From Amaranthus tricolor (lineage: Eukaryota > Streptophyta > Magnoliopsida > Caryophyllales > Amaranthaceae), in NCBI RefSeq assembly GCF_026212465.1, contig NC_080049.1, forward strand, positions 37,075,885-37,139,884: a stretch of DNA of 64,000 bases, in the 5' to 3' direction. The position numbers and the translations under genes are program-made. Under the pieces are notes generated by a model. The model did not search any database, was not told the DNA's origin, and saw only the letters and a program-made list of their open reading frames with translations. This document shows positions 12,045 through 24,501 of this stretch, piece by piece. Every line of letters starts with the position of its first letter. Positions within the stretch are counted from its first letter, which is position 1.

Positions 12045-12906
12045 TTAATCTTCTTGTCATTTTCTTATGTCATTTCTATAAACTAGCACAAAGAAAGTAT
12101 TATATATTAATTAGCATTGAAATTTTCATAGAAAACAAAGATATTGGTAAGAGCCGACAGAATTAAGGGCCCATTCATCAAATAAATAAATCAAATGCAA
12201 ATCTGCAACAAAATCCTACCCACCTGTATTTCACTAGTCAATTTCATTGCAGACCTAACTGTAACAGATAATTTAAATCCCAAAGTTGTAGCACACTCAA
12301 TAATGCAATTGCAATTTGATATTTGGAATATGTGGTACCCAAATTAACCACAATTCCACTACCTAATCTTACTTTGCAGCCATCAAAACACAGGGGGGAA
12401 AGCATATTAAGACAAAAAAAATTCTGTAAGAAAGTAATTTTATCGAATGAAGGGAAAGCAAAAACAGGAGCTGCAACGAAATGAAAATCTAGAACATTTC
12501 AGGCCTCCATTAAAAAAGAATCATCTATGGGGAATCTATGCTCTGGCCCAGGTCATTTGATATAAATCATATTCATAATGAATAGTGTTACATATATAAG
12601 AGAAGATTGGTAGCAGAGTTGGTTCGAGGTGATCTTGAAGTCGCCCATGCTAGCAAGTGTATGTTCCATTCTAACCCAACATAATATGAATAAACATTTA
12701 TGAAATTTTAAATAAAAGATAAAAGATAAAAGAAAACCTGAGATTGTATAATTGTGGATCTAACAAATGAAGCTATCATGATTCAGAAAAGGATGAAATG
12801 TTAAATGCCTAACGTATTACAGCAAGCAAGAAATGATGGGCATGTCATAATATTCACTATGCAAAAGGAATAGTAGGTAGATAAGTGATCTTAATATACC
12901 TGCAGC

Positions 12907-15900
12907 CTATGTTCCTCGACCCACTGAAGTAATACAAGTAGCATTTGAAGCAGAATCAAAGCTTCTAGGGCTACAATTTCTTCCTCTTTGAACATTTTGA
13001 CTTATGCTTTTTGCACTTCCCCATGAATCCCGGTATGTGCCTTCGTTTTGGTGGTCATAATGCTTATAACCATCTGTTGGCGGAGTTTCAAAACTGGAGT
13101 CTTTGTTAAGCATGCTTCCTAAGTGAGATGATTTTGAAATAGTGGACCTTCCTTCAGTTCTTCTCCAGAACTTGGGGCTCAGGAATTCCGTACTGGGACA
13201 GCATGTACTTCCTGCCAAGTCATTGTTTGAGATTTTTCCGCTTTGTATGGCCAAATCATGAGAAATCTCACCGAGTACTCTCTCAAGCCCAGTAACTCGG
13301 GTCTCCAAAGAGTCTATCCCACTTTTAGAATTGCCCATAAATCTCTGAATATTGCAATAGTTGAGGATGCAAGTCAGCATTTTATCTTTGAAATATCAAC
13401 TGAGAACTAAAACTATTTTGCACAACACAATAACAGAACAATGCAACATACCTGAATGAGATCTAACAAGTAAGATTGCTGTTTCTCTATCTGAAGAAGC
13501 TGCTTTTTGATCAAAGTCAGATCCTCCGAGTCTGCATTGCTTTCACCGACTTCTTCATTCCCTCCTCCTTCAAAGCCAAACCCTTGAGGCTCATCTTCTT
13601 CAACAAAAGGAACAACACGAGACCCAGTTTTGAACGCACTAACTTTTGACACCCTTTCTCCGCAAGTCTTTTTTACGAAGCTACTTGCATCATCTTGTAA
13701 TGCAACCTTCTCAGTCAGGGACGGAGGAACTGCTATTTCAACTTTCCAATCCAATGATTTGTCAGACTCCACACTCGATTTCTTATCATTGGTCTTTGAG
13801 GGACTCTTCTTCTTTACGGGCAAATCATCCGGCAAAGAAGACCTTCCCTTCAACATTGGTTTTCTAGATAAAGAAATATCAAAGCCTAGATCATGGGAGC
13901 TTCTTGAAACCGAGGAAGAATCAGTAATAGTTGAATCATCGGACAAGGAGGATCTGCTCTTGGACAATGTTTTCTTCCTTTGCGGCGTTTCGAAGCCAAT
14001 ACTATCTTGTGTGCTTAAAGACATAGAAGGGGAGAATGTGGCAACTGGACCATCAGACAAAGATGACCTACTTTTTGCCATTTTTTTCTTTGGTTTGGGA
14101 GTTTCAGCACCAACATAAGATAATCTCCTTGGGATGGGAGTTGAAGCCCCACCTGTACCACTATCTACTCCATTCACAACCCCAAAAAAAAGGTATAAAT
14201 CAGTCAAAACACAAAATACTTGAACAAGTACAAATTCTTCCAATTCCAAATCACAAGAACCCATCTCAAAATGAAAATGACCACAAAATAAGCACCAATT
14301 TGGCTAATTAAGAGGCATTATTCACAAAATCTCTTTGTTATTACTAACAAGGTAAGACTTTATACATCAAAACACGACTCCATGAGAACAGCTTTAACGG
14401 CATTAGAGTAACGAAATATTGAGGTAGCATTAATCGAAGGAGAACATTAAAAACAACTCAATCAAGTACAAAGAAAAAAGTCAGTTGGATTTTGATATTT
14501 CCAGAAACAATTCAATTAATTAAGACAAGAACCACTTGTTACAAGTAACTTGCAAGCTGCACCCTAATACAATCACCAATTCAAGAATCACAGAAATTTC
14601 AGTCAACAAAGTAAGAAACTTTTTTACAGGAAAGGTTAATACTAGGAGTATTACCTTTTGAAATAGATGAATTAGATCTAGATAAAACATTTTGTTGGTC
14701 TACACCACCAGGTATCTCCTTCCAAGCTTCCAATGCCTGGTTCATTATCTCACGAGTAATTTTAACCTGTCCACATCAACATTAATACTTACCTCAATTT
14801 TCATGATTATGATTTATTACCAAATTGAAACCAACCATATTATTTTTATTATTCACTAAAAATCAAATGAAGGCTTAAATATGTAGTAAAATATTTCAAA
14901 TACTTGACAAAAAAACAAATTTGAGCATCATAAACAAATCTGGCCACAAACCAGATCAAAATGTAGCAAAATATTCAAAACAATCACAAGATGCATTCTT
15001 TTGAAATACAGTTTCTGGGTTTTTTTCTAATGGATTAATCCAAATCATCAAAATAAAAAAAATGAGCATTTTTCTAAATTTTGGATCAAAAAACTCTCAA
15101 AACCAACAAAAACACATTTAAAAACTAATCAAATTCATAATAGGAGTGTAAACGAAAAAACTACCTTATCAAATCTCCTGGACTCCAAAGAATTAACAAC
15201 AAAGTTTTTAACTTCAGTAGCAGACTCTTCATCCAAAACAACAACCAATTTAAGCAAAACTTCAGCAGCAGATTTTCTAGCCATCCAATCATCAGAACTC
15301 AACAACTCAACAACAATACCAACCAAATTTCCCACCAAATTTCCTCCAACTTTACCATTGATTACAATCCCATCATTTACACCAATCACACTCTCAATCA
15401 CTCCCAATAAAGCTCCTTTTGCTTTAAAACCATCATTTTTCAACAATTTCAAAACTTTAGGAAGAACTCTTTTCCTCAAATCCCCTTCTTCTTTCTCCTC
15501 TAAAACTCCCCCATCAATGGCTGCCTTCAAACACAAGCAACACCCCATCTGGGCATTTAAATCTTGTTCAACTGAGATGGACCCAAGAAAAGGATCAAGT
15601 AAAGAAACAAAATTTAACTCACTGAGTGATGAAACAGCAGAAATACAAGCGTTTCTAGCAGAGGAATCTGAATCTCTTAACCGTTTAAAGAAAAAAGAAA
15701 TGATCTTTGGAACATGAGAAGACAACAAAGATTTATGGGTATTTGAGAGAAGTGAAATAAGACTAATACAATGAACTTTAACAGGGGATTTTGATGAAGA
15801 ATCAATAGAAAGAATACATGATAGAAATGTAGGAAGAAAATCAAAAGGAAGAGTCTTTGCTAAATAATTAAGTTCAGATGAAGCTTGAGGAAATGTTGAT

Positions 15901-15980
15901 CTATCAGAAAGTTTATCAATGTTGGTAAATAATCTTTGTCTGAGTTCATGGGTTGTTGTTGGTTTTTGGAAAGATGACAT
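12907..15980 (-). CDS. TOR1L: TORTIFOLIA1/SPIRAL2-like microtubule-associated protein
   Basis: Plant-specific HEAT-repeat proteins of this family bind cortical microtubules and steer directional cell growth. Exons: 15165-15980, 14655-14766, 13452-14152 (acceptor may instead be 14164, adding four residues), 12907-13344. All junctions are GT-AG and the phases agree, giving 2067 nt, about 688 aa. The ATG (MSSFQKPTTTHELRQRLF) is the first in the exon. Residues 1-272 are HEAT-like (LSDRSTFPQASSELNYLAK.., KSPVKVHCISLISLLS.., RLRDSDSSARNACISAV.., DDWMARKSAAEVLLKL). Exon 3 encodes a basic Ser-rich linker with three copies of a K(S/G)RSSL(S/P)D motif, then an acidic stretch and a coiled coil (LTLIKKQLLQIEKQQSYLLD). 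Exon 4 continues the coil (IDSLETRVTGLERVLGEIS) and ends SVGRGT. The family assignment is firm; which paralogue is not. Confidence 0.88.
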
Positions 15981-16180
15981 TTTTGAAATAAAGTTGTTTA
16001 GTTTTGTAGCATTTGATTGAGAATAAAGAGAGAAGATAGAAGAGAAGATAAAATGATTCCCGGTATTGTAGGGACGTAACTGGTAAGGGAGAAGGATATG
16101 GGAAATTGCAGAGTTTGCTTATAAACGTTTTAGAATGGGAGTGTGTGTGTGTGGGAGAGAGAGAGAGAGAGGAGGTCTCG
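15981..16180 (-). promoter_or_regulatory. 5' UTR and proximal promoter of the TORTIFOLIA-like gene
   Basis: Upstream of the ATG (on the minus strand) lie an A/G-poor leader and, at about 16140-16172, a (CT)n/(CA)n microsatellite, seen as GTGTGTGTG followed by GAGAGAGAGAGAGA on the plus strand. CT-rich microsatellites are common in plant core promoters and leaders. No clear TATA box was fixed. Confidence 0.4.
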
Positions 16181-16214
16181 TTTTCTCACGTTCCCTCGTC
16201 GTGGAAGGGCCGAA

Positions 16215-16615
16215 GGGGTTAATTCCAAATAAGTTTTCAAAACAAATGTTAACGGAAATTAAGGAAAATAGAATATTTTAGATAGTGGATATATTTTTTA
16301 ATTGAATAATAAATTTAATTTAGAGAAAAATAAGGATCATACGTATTAAGAAAATATTAAAAGAAAGTTAATAGAAAAAATATAGGGACTAAAACTAATA
16401 AAAAATTAGTTTTATAAAATTAATAGAAATTATGTAGGGATTATAAGGAATATTAAAATGTTAAATTGAAGTCAATGGAGGATATATAGAGTACATAAGC
16501 ATTATAAAAATATTAAAGTGTGTATGAATAAGGTTATTTTTGTCAATAATTTGTGACATAAATATAAAGATTCTCTATGCAAACAATAAATGAATGACAA
16601 ATGAAAACTTCTTTA
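16215..16615. mobile_element. Degraded Stowaway-like MITE, related to the copy at 63468
   Basis: The interior matches 63490-63845 over most of its length: TTAACGGAAATTAAGGAAAA, ATTAAAAGAAAGTTAATAGA, ATGTAGGGATTATAAG, GGTTATTTTTGTCAAT. The termini (CTCCNTCCG-type) have eroded here. It sits about 200 bp upstream of the TORTIFOLIA-like start codon. Confidence 0.6.
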
Positions 16616-17999
16616 TAAGTATCATTATTTATTTATTTAAATATATTGAGAATTCATCATTAATTAGAATTAAAAAAGGAATTTGATTTGCGTAGCAGTG
16701 AAAATAAAACTCATATTGTATAGATTAAAAAAGTTTTATTTCACTAGGTTATGATTTCGTGTTTCACTATTATTCCAATTAAAATCATATGTTAGTAATG
16801 TAATTACTTTAATGAGTAGGTTTTGTTAAGTAAAGTAAAATAAGAAGGAGATCAATCTAGTAAAAATTAGCAATGTGAAAAAGAAATAAAATTAAGTTCA
16901 CTTAATAACTATGTTTAATTTAATTTGATAAACATAAAATTAATATATGTCCTATTTTGTACCAATTTGATGATAAGAATTTGTTATATAACACCAAAAA
17001 GAATAACATATTTTATCTCTATTCCCTACTATTAATTTGAATGTATAGACGGAATCGACTAGCTTTAATAAAAATGTTTTGAGTATGCATGCCTCAAAAG
17101 TCTAGCATGTTTCATTTGCAATGTCATTCACACCACTTGTATTTGGAGTATGCTTTTGTTTTATTTTTTAGATTAGATATAAATACAGAGTATTTAAGTT
17201 AATTAATGTAAAAGTAATTTGTTGAATTAAATTGAATTAAAGTGATTAATTATATGCTCTTAAATCTTAATATTTTTGTAAAAAGAATGACATACACAGT
17301 GCTAAGCAAAAGATATATATGATTCAATAAAATAGTTCAGCTTTATAGTTTACTCCCTCGGTATCTTAAAATTTGACCTATAGACTAAAAAGCTCTCACA
17401 AAATATAAAATTCAAAAGGACAGAATAATATTATAGCAAATAAATTTAAGCAATTTGATGAGAAGGAAAGATGTAGTTTGTTACGATAAGTTATAAGACC
17501 AATGCAATACAAATAAGAGGATGTATTAATATTTAAACCCAGGCCAAGAGGGAATTAAGATAACATTCTTGAATAGACCATTCAGGAAGCATCACAGTAT
17601 ATATGAGTATGGCTTGTGAGAAGCTTTGGATGAGTAAGAGTCAGTCACAAGTCACGAGATTAATCTGAATATACTTCACTAGTAAGTTCCTTCTTATACA
17701 GTCAAGAACTTAAGCATATATACTGATAATTGGAACCTGAAATAAATAAAAGGAATGATGAATTCAATAAAATAAGATTACTAATTGCAAATACATTGAA
17801 AGAGTTATGAATTAATGTGAGAGCATGTGAGGAGGATATGGGGAGGTTGGAATTGTTTTAAGTGTTTCAACAACGACTGAATTAAGCAGGATGCCCACGT
17901 GACTCTGATACACTCATTCAATTCTATGTATTATGAACGAATGATGACAACATTTATTTACTCTTTTGCTTTCATCAATTCTCGATCCATAATTTTACC
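16616..17999. other. Intergenic DNA
   Basis: No gene recognised. One TACTCCCTCGG motif at about 17350 looks like a single Stowaway-type end without a clear partner. Confidence 0.5.
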
Positions 18000-18244
18000 G
18001 GGTATTTGGCAAATGACTAACACATAAATATTGATTTGACCAGTTGATTTTATTAGTTGGTTTCACCAGCTAATTTTAAACTCGTTGTTACGAACAGTTT
18101 GTTCAAAAATAATTTATTCATATCAATAAGTTGTTTTAACCAGTTAATTCACCAAAAACTAATATTGGCTGGTTTAACCACCAAACGCTCTTTTCATATC
18201 AAATTAAACTAAAATTGCTCGATAAGCTAGTTTGTCAAACACCC
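18000..18244. mobile_element. Small TIR element (MITE), about 245 bp
   Basis: GGGTATTTGGCAAATGAC at the left matches the reverse complement of the right end (GGGTGTTTGACAAAC). The interior alternates ACCAGTTGATT / AACCAGTTAATT and TTGGCTGGTTTAACC words in both orientations, so the whole folds back. Target duplication is not clear, so the superfamily is left open. Confidence 0.55.
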
Positions 18245-19584
<1,340 letters not shown>

Positions 19585-19642
19585 CGCGTTCTCATATAAG
19601 GATGATTTTTATTTGAACTTCTCCATATATATATATATATAT

Positions 19643-20786
19643 TTTGATAGTACAAATGTCTCATAGTACAAGTATATAGCTTGTGAAGTGTGAAGTGTGA
19701 AGTGTGAACAAGCTAAGTGAAGCATCACAATTCACAGCTACCAGCAAATCAGTAGTTCTATCTTTCATTTACTCCCTCCCTTTTTTTTATAGTTTAAGAA
19801 TAATTAAATATATTTAAGATGGCCACATTTATCCACTTATATCCCGAGTGACCATTATATATTGTTATTTGTTAGTACAAAGTACAATTAAATTATATGC
19901 TATCAATATTCAAGGCCAGCTTCACAACCACTTCTCCTTCTCCTTCTAACGTTTTCTATTTTTACTAGTCATACTCAACTATTAGTATTAGGCTACTAGC
20001 CCATTGCAAGCATTGCTGATTTGCACAATGCATTTATGTCATCACGGCCAAGTCAGCTACTCACCACAATTTTATTTTATTATTTTTTTTTAAATCCACT
20101 TTTAGATGTTGTTGTTTTAGCTTAATAAGAGCTACAAGTAAATGAGTAATAAAAATGATTTATTATAGAATCGATCATTTTAAAAAGTGTATCTATAATA
20201 AAAGAGATATTTTCTTATAAAAATATGTGAAATGCATAAAATTATTACTACACTTTCTTTTACTTTTACTTCATATTTATTGGCTAATTATTGCACTTAG
20301 CTTTATACTAGCTCCCATCATTCCTATTACAATAAGCATGTTTTTACACTAATTTTCGCTTAATTATGGTGTCTTTCTTACTCTCCTTTTCATACTCTAT
20401 TTGTATTATCTTATTTCCACCGTAGCTTCTACATAAATTTAATTTATAAATAAAGTTGTAAAAATTATCTACATATATATACTTCCTATATTTATGATCA
20501 ATTTGTGAATAATTCCCTAATTAATCTAATAATCTATGCCCACTACTAATTGAAACAATTGGTGCGTACAAAATCTATGTCTCTTAATAATGTGAAATGT
20601 GCATGCATGAGTTGTGTATGGATTTGATATTTCGATCATCACTTTTCTAAATTTAGCAGGTAAGAATAAGAATCTCTGGCACTAATCAACTCACTAGCTA
20701 GTAGCTACCTTGACCAGGGGAAAGCAAGAAAGTTAACAGACGGTAAAAACTGGGGGTAACTTTCTCTATAAAGACAAAAGTGAAAA
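19643..20786. other. Intergenic DNA
   Basis: No gene recognised. A triplicated GTGAAGT word (19684-19706) and a lone ACTCCCTCCC MITE-like end (about 19771) were seen. Confidence 0.5.
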
Positions 20787-22145
20787 CGATGCTATATTAG
20801 AGTTCGAACAATGTGTTTCAAACTCAAATATTGCCAAGATCGAATGTATGAGGTTTTGTGACAAACAAATTAAACTATCGATGTTTGTAGGAGAAAGTAA
20901 TGTAATAAAATGACACAAAGATTTAACGAGGTTCACCCAACTTAGGCTACGTCCTTCGGTGTGTAGTATCTTTTATATTATCAAAGGAGTTCAAAGAACT
21001 CTCAAATATGGAGAATAGGGATGCAGGCAGGGCGGGTCTAATAGGAGACCCGCCCCATCTCCGCCCCGGGCGGGGATGGGTCCCGGTTTGATGGGTCATG
21101 GGGCGGGTACGGGTATAAAATTCATACCCACCGCGGGGATGGGGATGGGGATGGATTTTAGGTGATACCCGCCCCATCCCCGCCCCGCCCCGCCCCGCCC
21201 GCCTCAAGATATGTACAAATTTTGGAAAACCCTAAATTAATTTTCAATTTTTTTTTTCAAATTTTGGGAAACCCCAGTTTATAAATATGTATTATGGATT
21301 TTAAGGTCCAAATGTTGAATATAAATATGTGGCACAAATGGGTATTAAGCGGGGATTTGACGGGTGGTGAGGCGGGAAAAATGGGTATTAGACGGGGATG
21401 GATACCCAGATGGGTGGTGGGGCGGGGATGGTTTTAGGTACAAACCTATCAGGGAGGAGACGGGGAAAAAAATTATACCCGCCGCGGGGATGGGGACGCG
21501 GATGGGTATTGCATTAACAGATGGGGATGGGATGGGAATTCCAATCCCCGCCCCACCCCGCCCCGTTTGCATCCCTAATGGAGAATTACAATAGAGAAGA
21601 GATATAGGTTAGTGTATGGCTTGGGGTGTATTTTGTGGATTATTACAATGTGTGAATGATAGCTCTCTATTTATAGGAGAGATCTCACTAAGTAACATTA
21701 AGTACATTAAAACTATGAATAAATGATAATGAAAAGTCAAAAACAGCATCCTAGGAGCATCAGAGACATCGCTCGACCAAAGCAGAGGCTCGCTCGGTCG
21801 AACGGGCTACAAAAAGTTTCTGGTGACATTCTGTCTGCTTGCTCGACCCATTCTGAAGCTCGCTCGATCGAGCGAGCTGGTCGAGCAGCACTTCCGTGAG
21901 CTTCTGACAGTTTTGCTTGACTTTACATTGTATAGCATCTTGAATTAAACCTTTACACTTCTTCATTAAGTGTCATAACTCCTATGATTAACTCATTAAT
22001 TCATACTTTAATCATCATCATAAACAAAAAATATTAAGACTCATCTTATTACACCCATTCATGACATACTTATGGGATTCCATCCCAAGAGTCACCACAT
22101 GAATGCACCCATCAAATGTGCACTCAAGTCACACCATTCATAACA
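20787..22145 (-). repeat. 3' LTR of the copia element, split by a hAT-like insertion
   Basis: Aligned to the right LTR throughout except for 21016-21585, which is the nested element plus one copy of its 8-bp duplication. Without it the LTR is about 789 bp. The inner end is ...CATTCATAACA. The outer end begins CGATG where the other LTR has TGATG, so the terminal T has mutated. Confidence 0.88.
21016..21577. mobile_element. GC-rich hAT-like non-autonomous element nested in the LTR (562 bp)
   Basis: The ends TAGGGATGCA and TGCATCCCTA are perfect 10-bp inverted repeats. An exact 8-bp duplication, ATGGAGAA, flanks them (21008-21015 and 21578-21585). The intact right LTR has one ATGGAGAA at the same place, which proves the insertion. 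The 8-bp duplication and TA-starting ends fit hAT. Subterminal regions are made of GGCGGGGATGGG-type repeats in both orientations, extremely GC-rich against the AT-rich surroundings. No transposase. Confidence 0.88.
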
Positions 22146-22312
22146 ATCTCCACCTTGACTTGAGTTCACCTAAGTCAATGGAATCCTCTAATTCACTCCA
22201 CCATAATATAACAACTTATACAACATTATACTCAAAAACAAAAACAACACAAGTGCATAAACATAGCACATGCACTAAAAATGCCCTCAGAGGGCTCACA
22301 AGAGTATGAAAT

Positions 22313-23623
22313 TTAATTACCAATCAAGTCCATACATCCCATGGACTCATTGGGGTATGTTGGAATTATTCTCAAACTTTCATTTCTAAAAGAAGTATCT
22401 GCATCATTTTCATTTTCATGCTCGGTTGAAGTAGTGGACACACAAGTCGAACTAATTAAGGTTGAACCCACAAGCATATACAAGCCATCATTAATGGATC
22501 CTTTCAAGAACAAATTAGGACCCTTGCCAACCTTCAAAACTCCACCTTCACCAATCCACCTAAAACCTTCTTTATCCAGAATACTAAGGGAAATTAAGTT
22601 TCTATTCATACCTGGAACATGAAGGACTCCGGTCAATGTTCTTACAACACCCTCAAACATGATAATTTTAAAATCTCCAACACCAACTATCGGACAACTA
22701 ACCACATTGCCCATTGTGACTTTTCTTCCATCAACCTTTTGATAAGTTGAGAAGAAACTACAGTTAAAAGTTATGTGTCTAGAACATCCCGAATTCAAAA
22801 TCCAAGAATCACCACCATTATATTCACTAGTAACAACAAGAGCACCAAAATCATATACCTCACCTTCAACATAGCTAGCTTCGGCGGAGATAGCTTTTGT
22901 GGACTTGCTTTCATCGGATTGTTTGGCTTTCAATTTCCAACAATCTTTCTTGAGGTGGCCTTTCTTCTTACAAAAGTTGCAAGTCATGCTCCTTTTGTTC
23001 CTACTCGACTCTTTAACAATTAAAGCTTTATTGGAAACTCTAGATTCCTTTTGAGCAAATTGAGAATCAATAAGGTCTTTTTGAGTCAAAGCCGTTCTAA
23101 CATCCTCACTACTCAATGTGTCTCTTCCATATAATAAGGTTTCCCTAAAATGCTTATATGAAGGCGGTAGTGAAACTAATAATAGAATAGTCAAATCCTC
23201 ATCATCCACTTTTACATCAATATTTTGCAAATCCATAATTATTGAGTAAAATTCATCAAGGTGTGATTTCATGGGCTTCCCTTCTTGCAATCTGAGATCA
23301 TACAAACGACTCTTTAACGAAAGACGATTGGTAACACTCTTTTCCATATAGAGTGATTCCAATTTTTCCCAAATGCCTTTTGAAGTTTCCTCCTTTACAA
23401 CTTATCTCAAAACTTCATTAGAGAGACAAAGTTGTATGGCGGAAAGAGCCTTCGCATCCATTTCTTCCCATTTTGCCTCACTTATGCCTTCGGGTTTCTT
23501 CTTCACACCATCTAGTGCTTTATGCACTCCATTTTGTATCAAAATTTCTTTCATTTTGACTTACCATAAGCCAAAGTTTACACTCCTATCAAACTTCTCA
23601 ATATCAAGTTTCATTGTAGCCAT
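22313..23623 (-). pseudogene. copia gag with partial protease/pre-integrase region, decayed
   Basis: The capsid-type polyprotein would package the element RNA. The frame starts at ATG 23623 and has in-frame TAA stops at 23561-23563 and 23402-23404; from 23362 it is open to 22313. Visible parts: UBN2-type gag (KSRLYDLRLQEGKPMKSHLD..LLVSLPPSYKHFRETLL), a CCHC zinc knuckle (CNFCKKKGHLKKDC), then a protease-like stretch WILNSGCSRHI and the pre-integrase lead-in VLHVPGMNRNLISLSILDKE. The protease motif has Asn where the family's catalytic Asp normally sits. The frame then runs into the LTR-proximal purine tract without integrase or reverse transcriptase. Confidence 0.85.
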
Positions 23624-23666
23624 GTCGCACCAATATGACCTCTAAAACTCGATAACAATAACTTGG

Positions 23667-23682
23667 CTCTGATACCAATCGA
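23667..23682 (-). other. Primer-binding site (initiator tRNA-Met type)
   Basis: TGGTATCAGAGCCAAG on the minus strand, just inside the 5' LTR, is the usual plant copia site complementary to the 3' end of initiator tRNA-Met. It fixes the element's orientation. Confidence 0.8.
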
Positions 23683-23685
23683 AAA

Positions 23686-24501
23686 TGATGATATATTAGA
23701 GTTCGAACAATGTGTTTCAAACTCCAATATTGCCAAGATCGAATGTATAAGGTTTTGTGACAAACAAATTAAACTATCAATGATATCGATGTTTGTAGGA
23801 GAAAGTAATGTAATAAAATGACACAAAGATTTAACGAGGTTCACCCAACTTAGGCTACGTGTTCCGATGTGTAGTATCTCTTATATTATCAAAGGAGTTC
23901 AAAGAACTCTCAAATATGGAGAATTACAATAGAGAAGAGATATAGGCTAGTGTTTGGCTTGGGGTGTATTTTGTGGATTATTATAATGTGTGAATGATAG
24001 CTCTCTATTTATAGGAAAGATCTCACTAAGTAACATTAAGTACATTAAAACTATGAATAAACGATAATGAAACATCCCCAAGAACTTAAAGAGTCAAAAA
24101 CAACATCCTAAGAGCATCAAAGACATCGCTCGACCAAAGCAGAGGCTCGCTCGGTAGAGCGGGCTACAGGAAGTTTCTGATTACATCCTTTCTGCTCGCT
24201 CGACCCATTCTGAAGCTCGCTCGATCGAGCGAGTTGGTCGAGCGGCACTTCTGTGAGCTTCTGACATTTTTGCTCGACTTTGCATTGTAGAGCATCTTGA
24301 ATTAAACCTTTACACTTCTTCATTAAGTCCCATAACTCCCATGATTAACTCATTAATTCATACTTTAATCATATCATAAACCACAAATATTAAGACTCAT
24401 CTTAATACACCCATTCATGACATACTTATGGGATTCCATCCCAAGAGTCACCACATGAATGCACCCATCAAATGTGCACTCAAGTCACACCATTCATAAC
24501 A
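23686..24501 (-). repeat. 5' LTR of the copia element (816 bp)
   Basis: On the plus strand it starts TGATGATATATTAG and ends CATTCATAACA (TG..CA). It matches the left LTR closely. It includes a CGCTCGATCGAGCG-centred palindrome at about 24215-24232 with flanking CTCGACC/GGTCGAG words, conserved in both LTRs. Confidence 0.88.

Larger units (their letters stand above)
20787..24501 (-). mobile_element. Ty1/copia LTR retrotransposon, internally deleted
   Basis: Two homologous LTRs flank only 1540 bp of internal sequence. Read on the minus strand, the order is 5' LTR (23686-24501), a primer-binding site complementary to initiator tRNA-Met (TGGTATCAGAGC at about 23667-23680), gag plus the start of a protease/pre-integrase region (22313-23623), a purine-rich AAGGTGGAGATTG tract (about 22144-22157), then the 3' LTR (20787-22145). 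Integrase, reverse transcriptase and RNase H are absent, so the copy could move only in trans. No clean 5-bp target duplication is visible (GAAAA versus AAAAG). Confidence 0.88.

Noticed and set aside
13630..14118. 162-codon plus-strand frame
   Set aside because: It is antisense to exon 3 of the TORTIFOLIA-like gene; composition follows the real exon.
20947..21594. Gly/Pro/Arg-rich frames on both strands
   Set aside because: They come from the GC-rich subterminal repeats of the nested hAT-like element.
21760..21966. 68-codon minus-strand frame repeated at 24117-24323
   Set aside because: Both lie in the two LTR copies and are conserved only because the LTRs are. No known protein similarity, though it overlaps the palindrome noted above.
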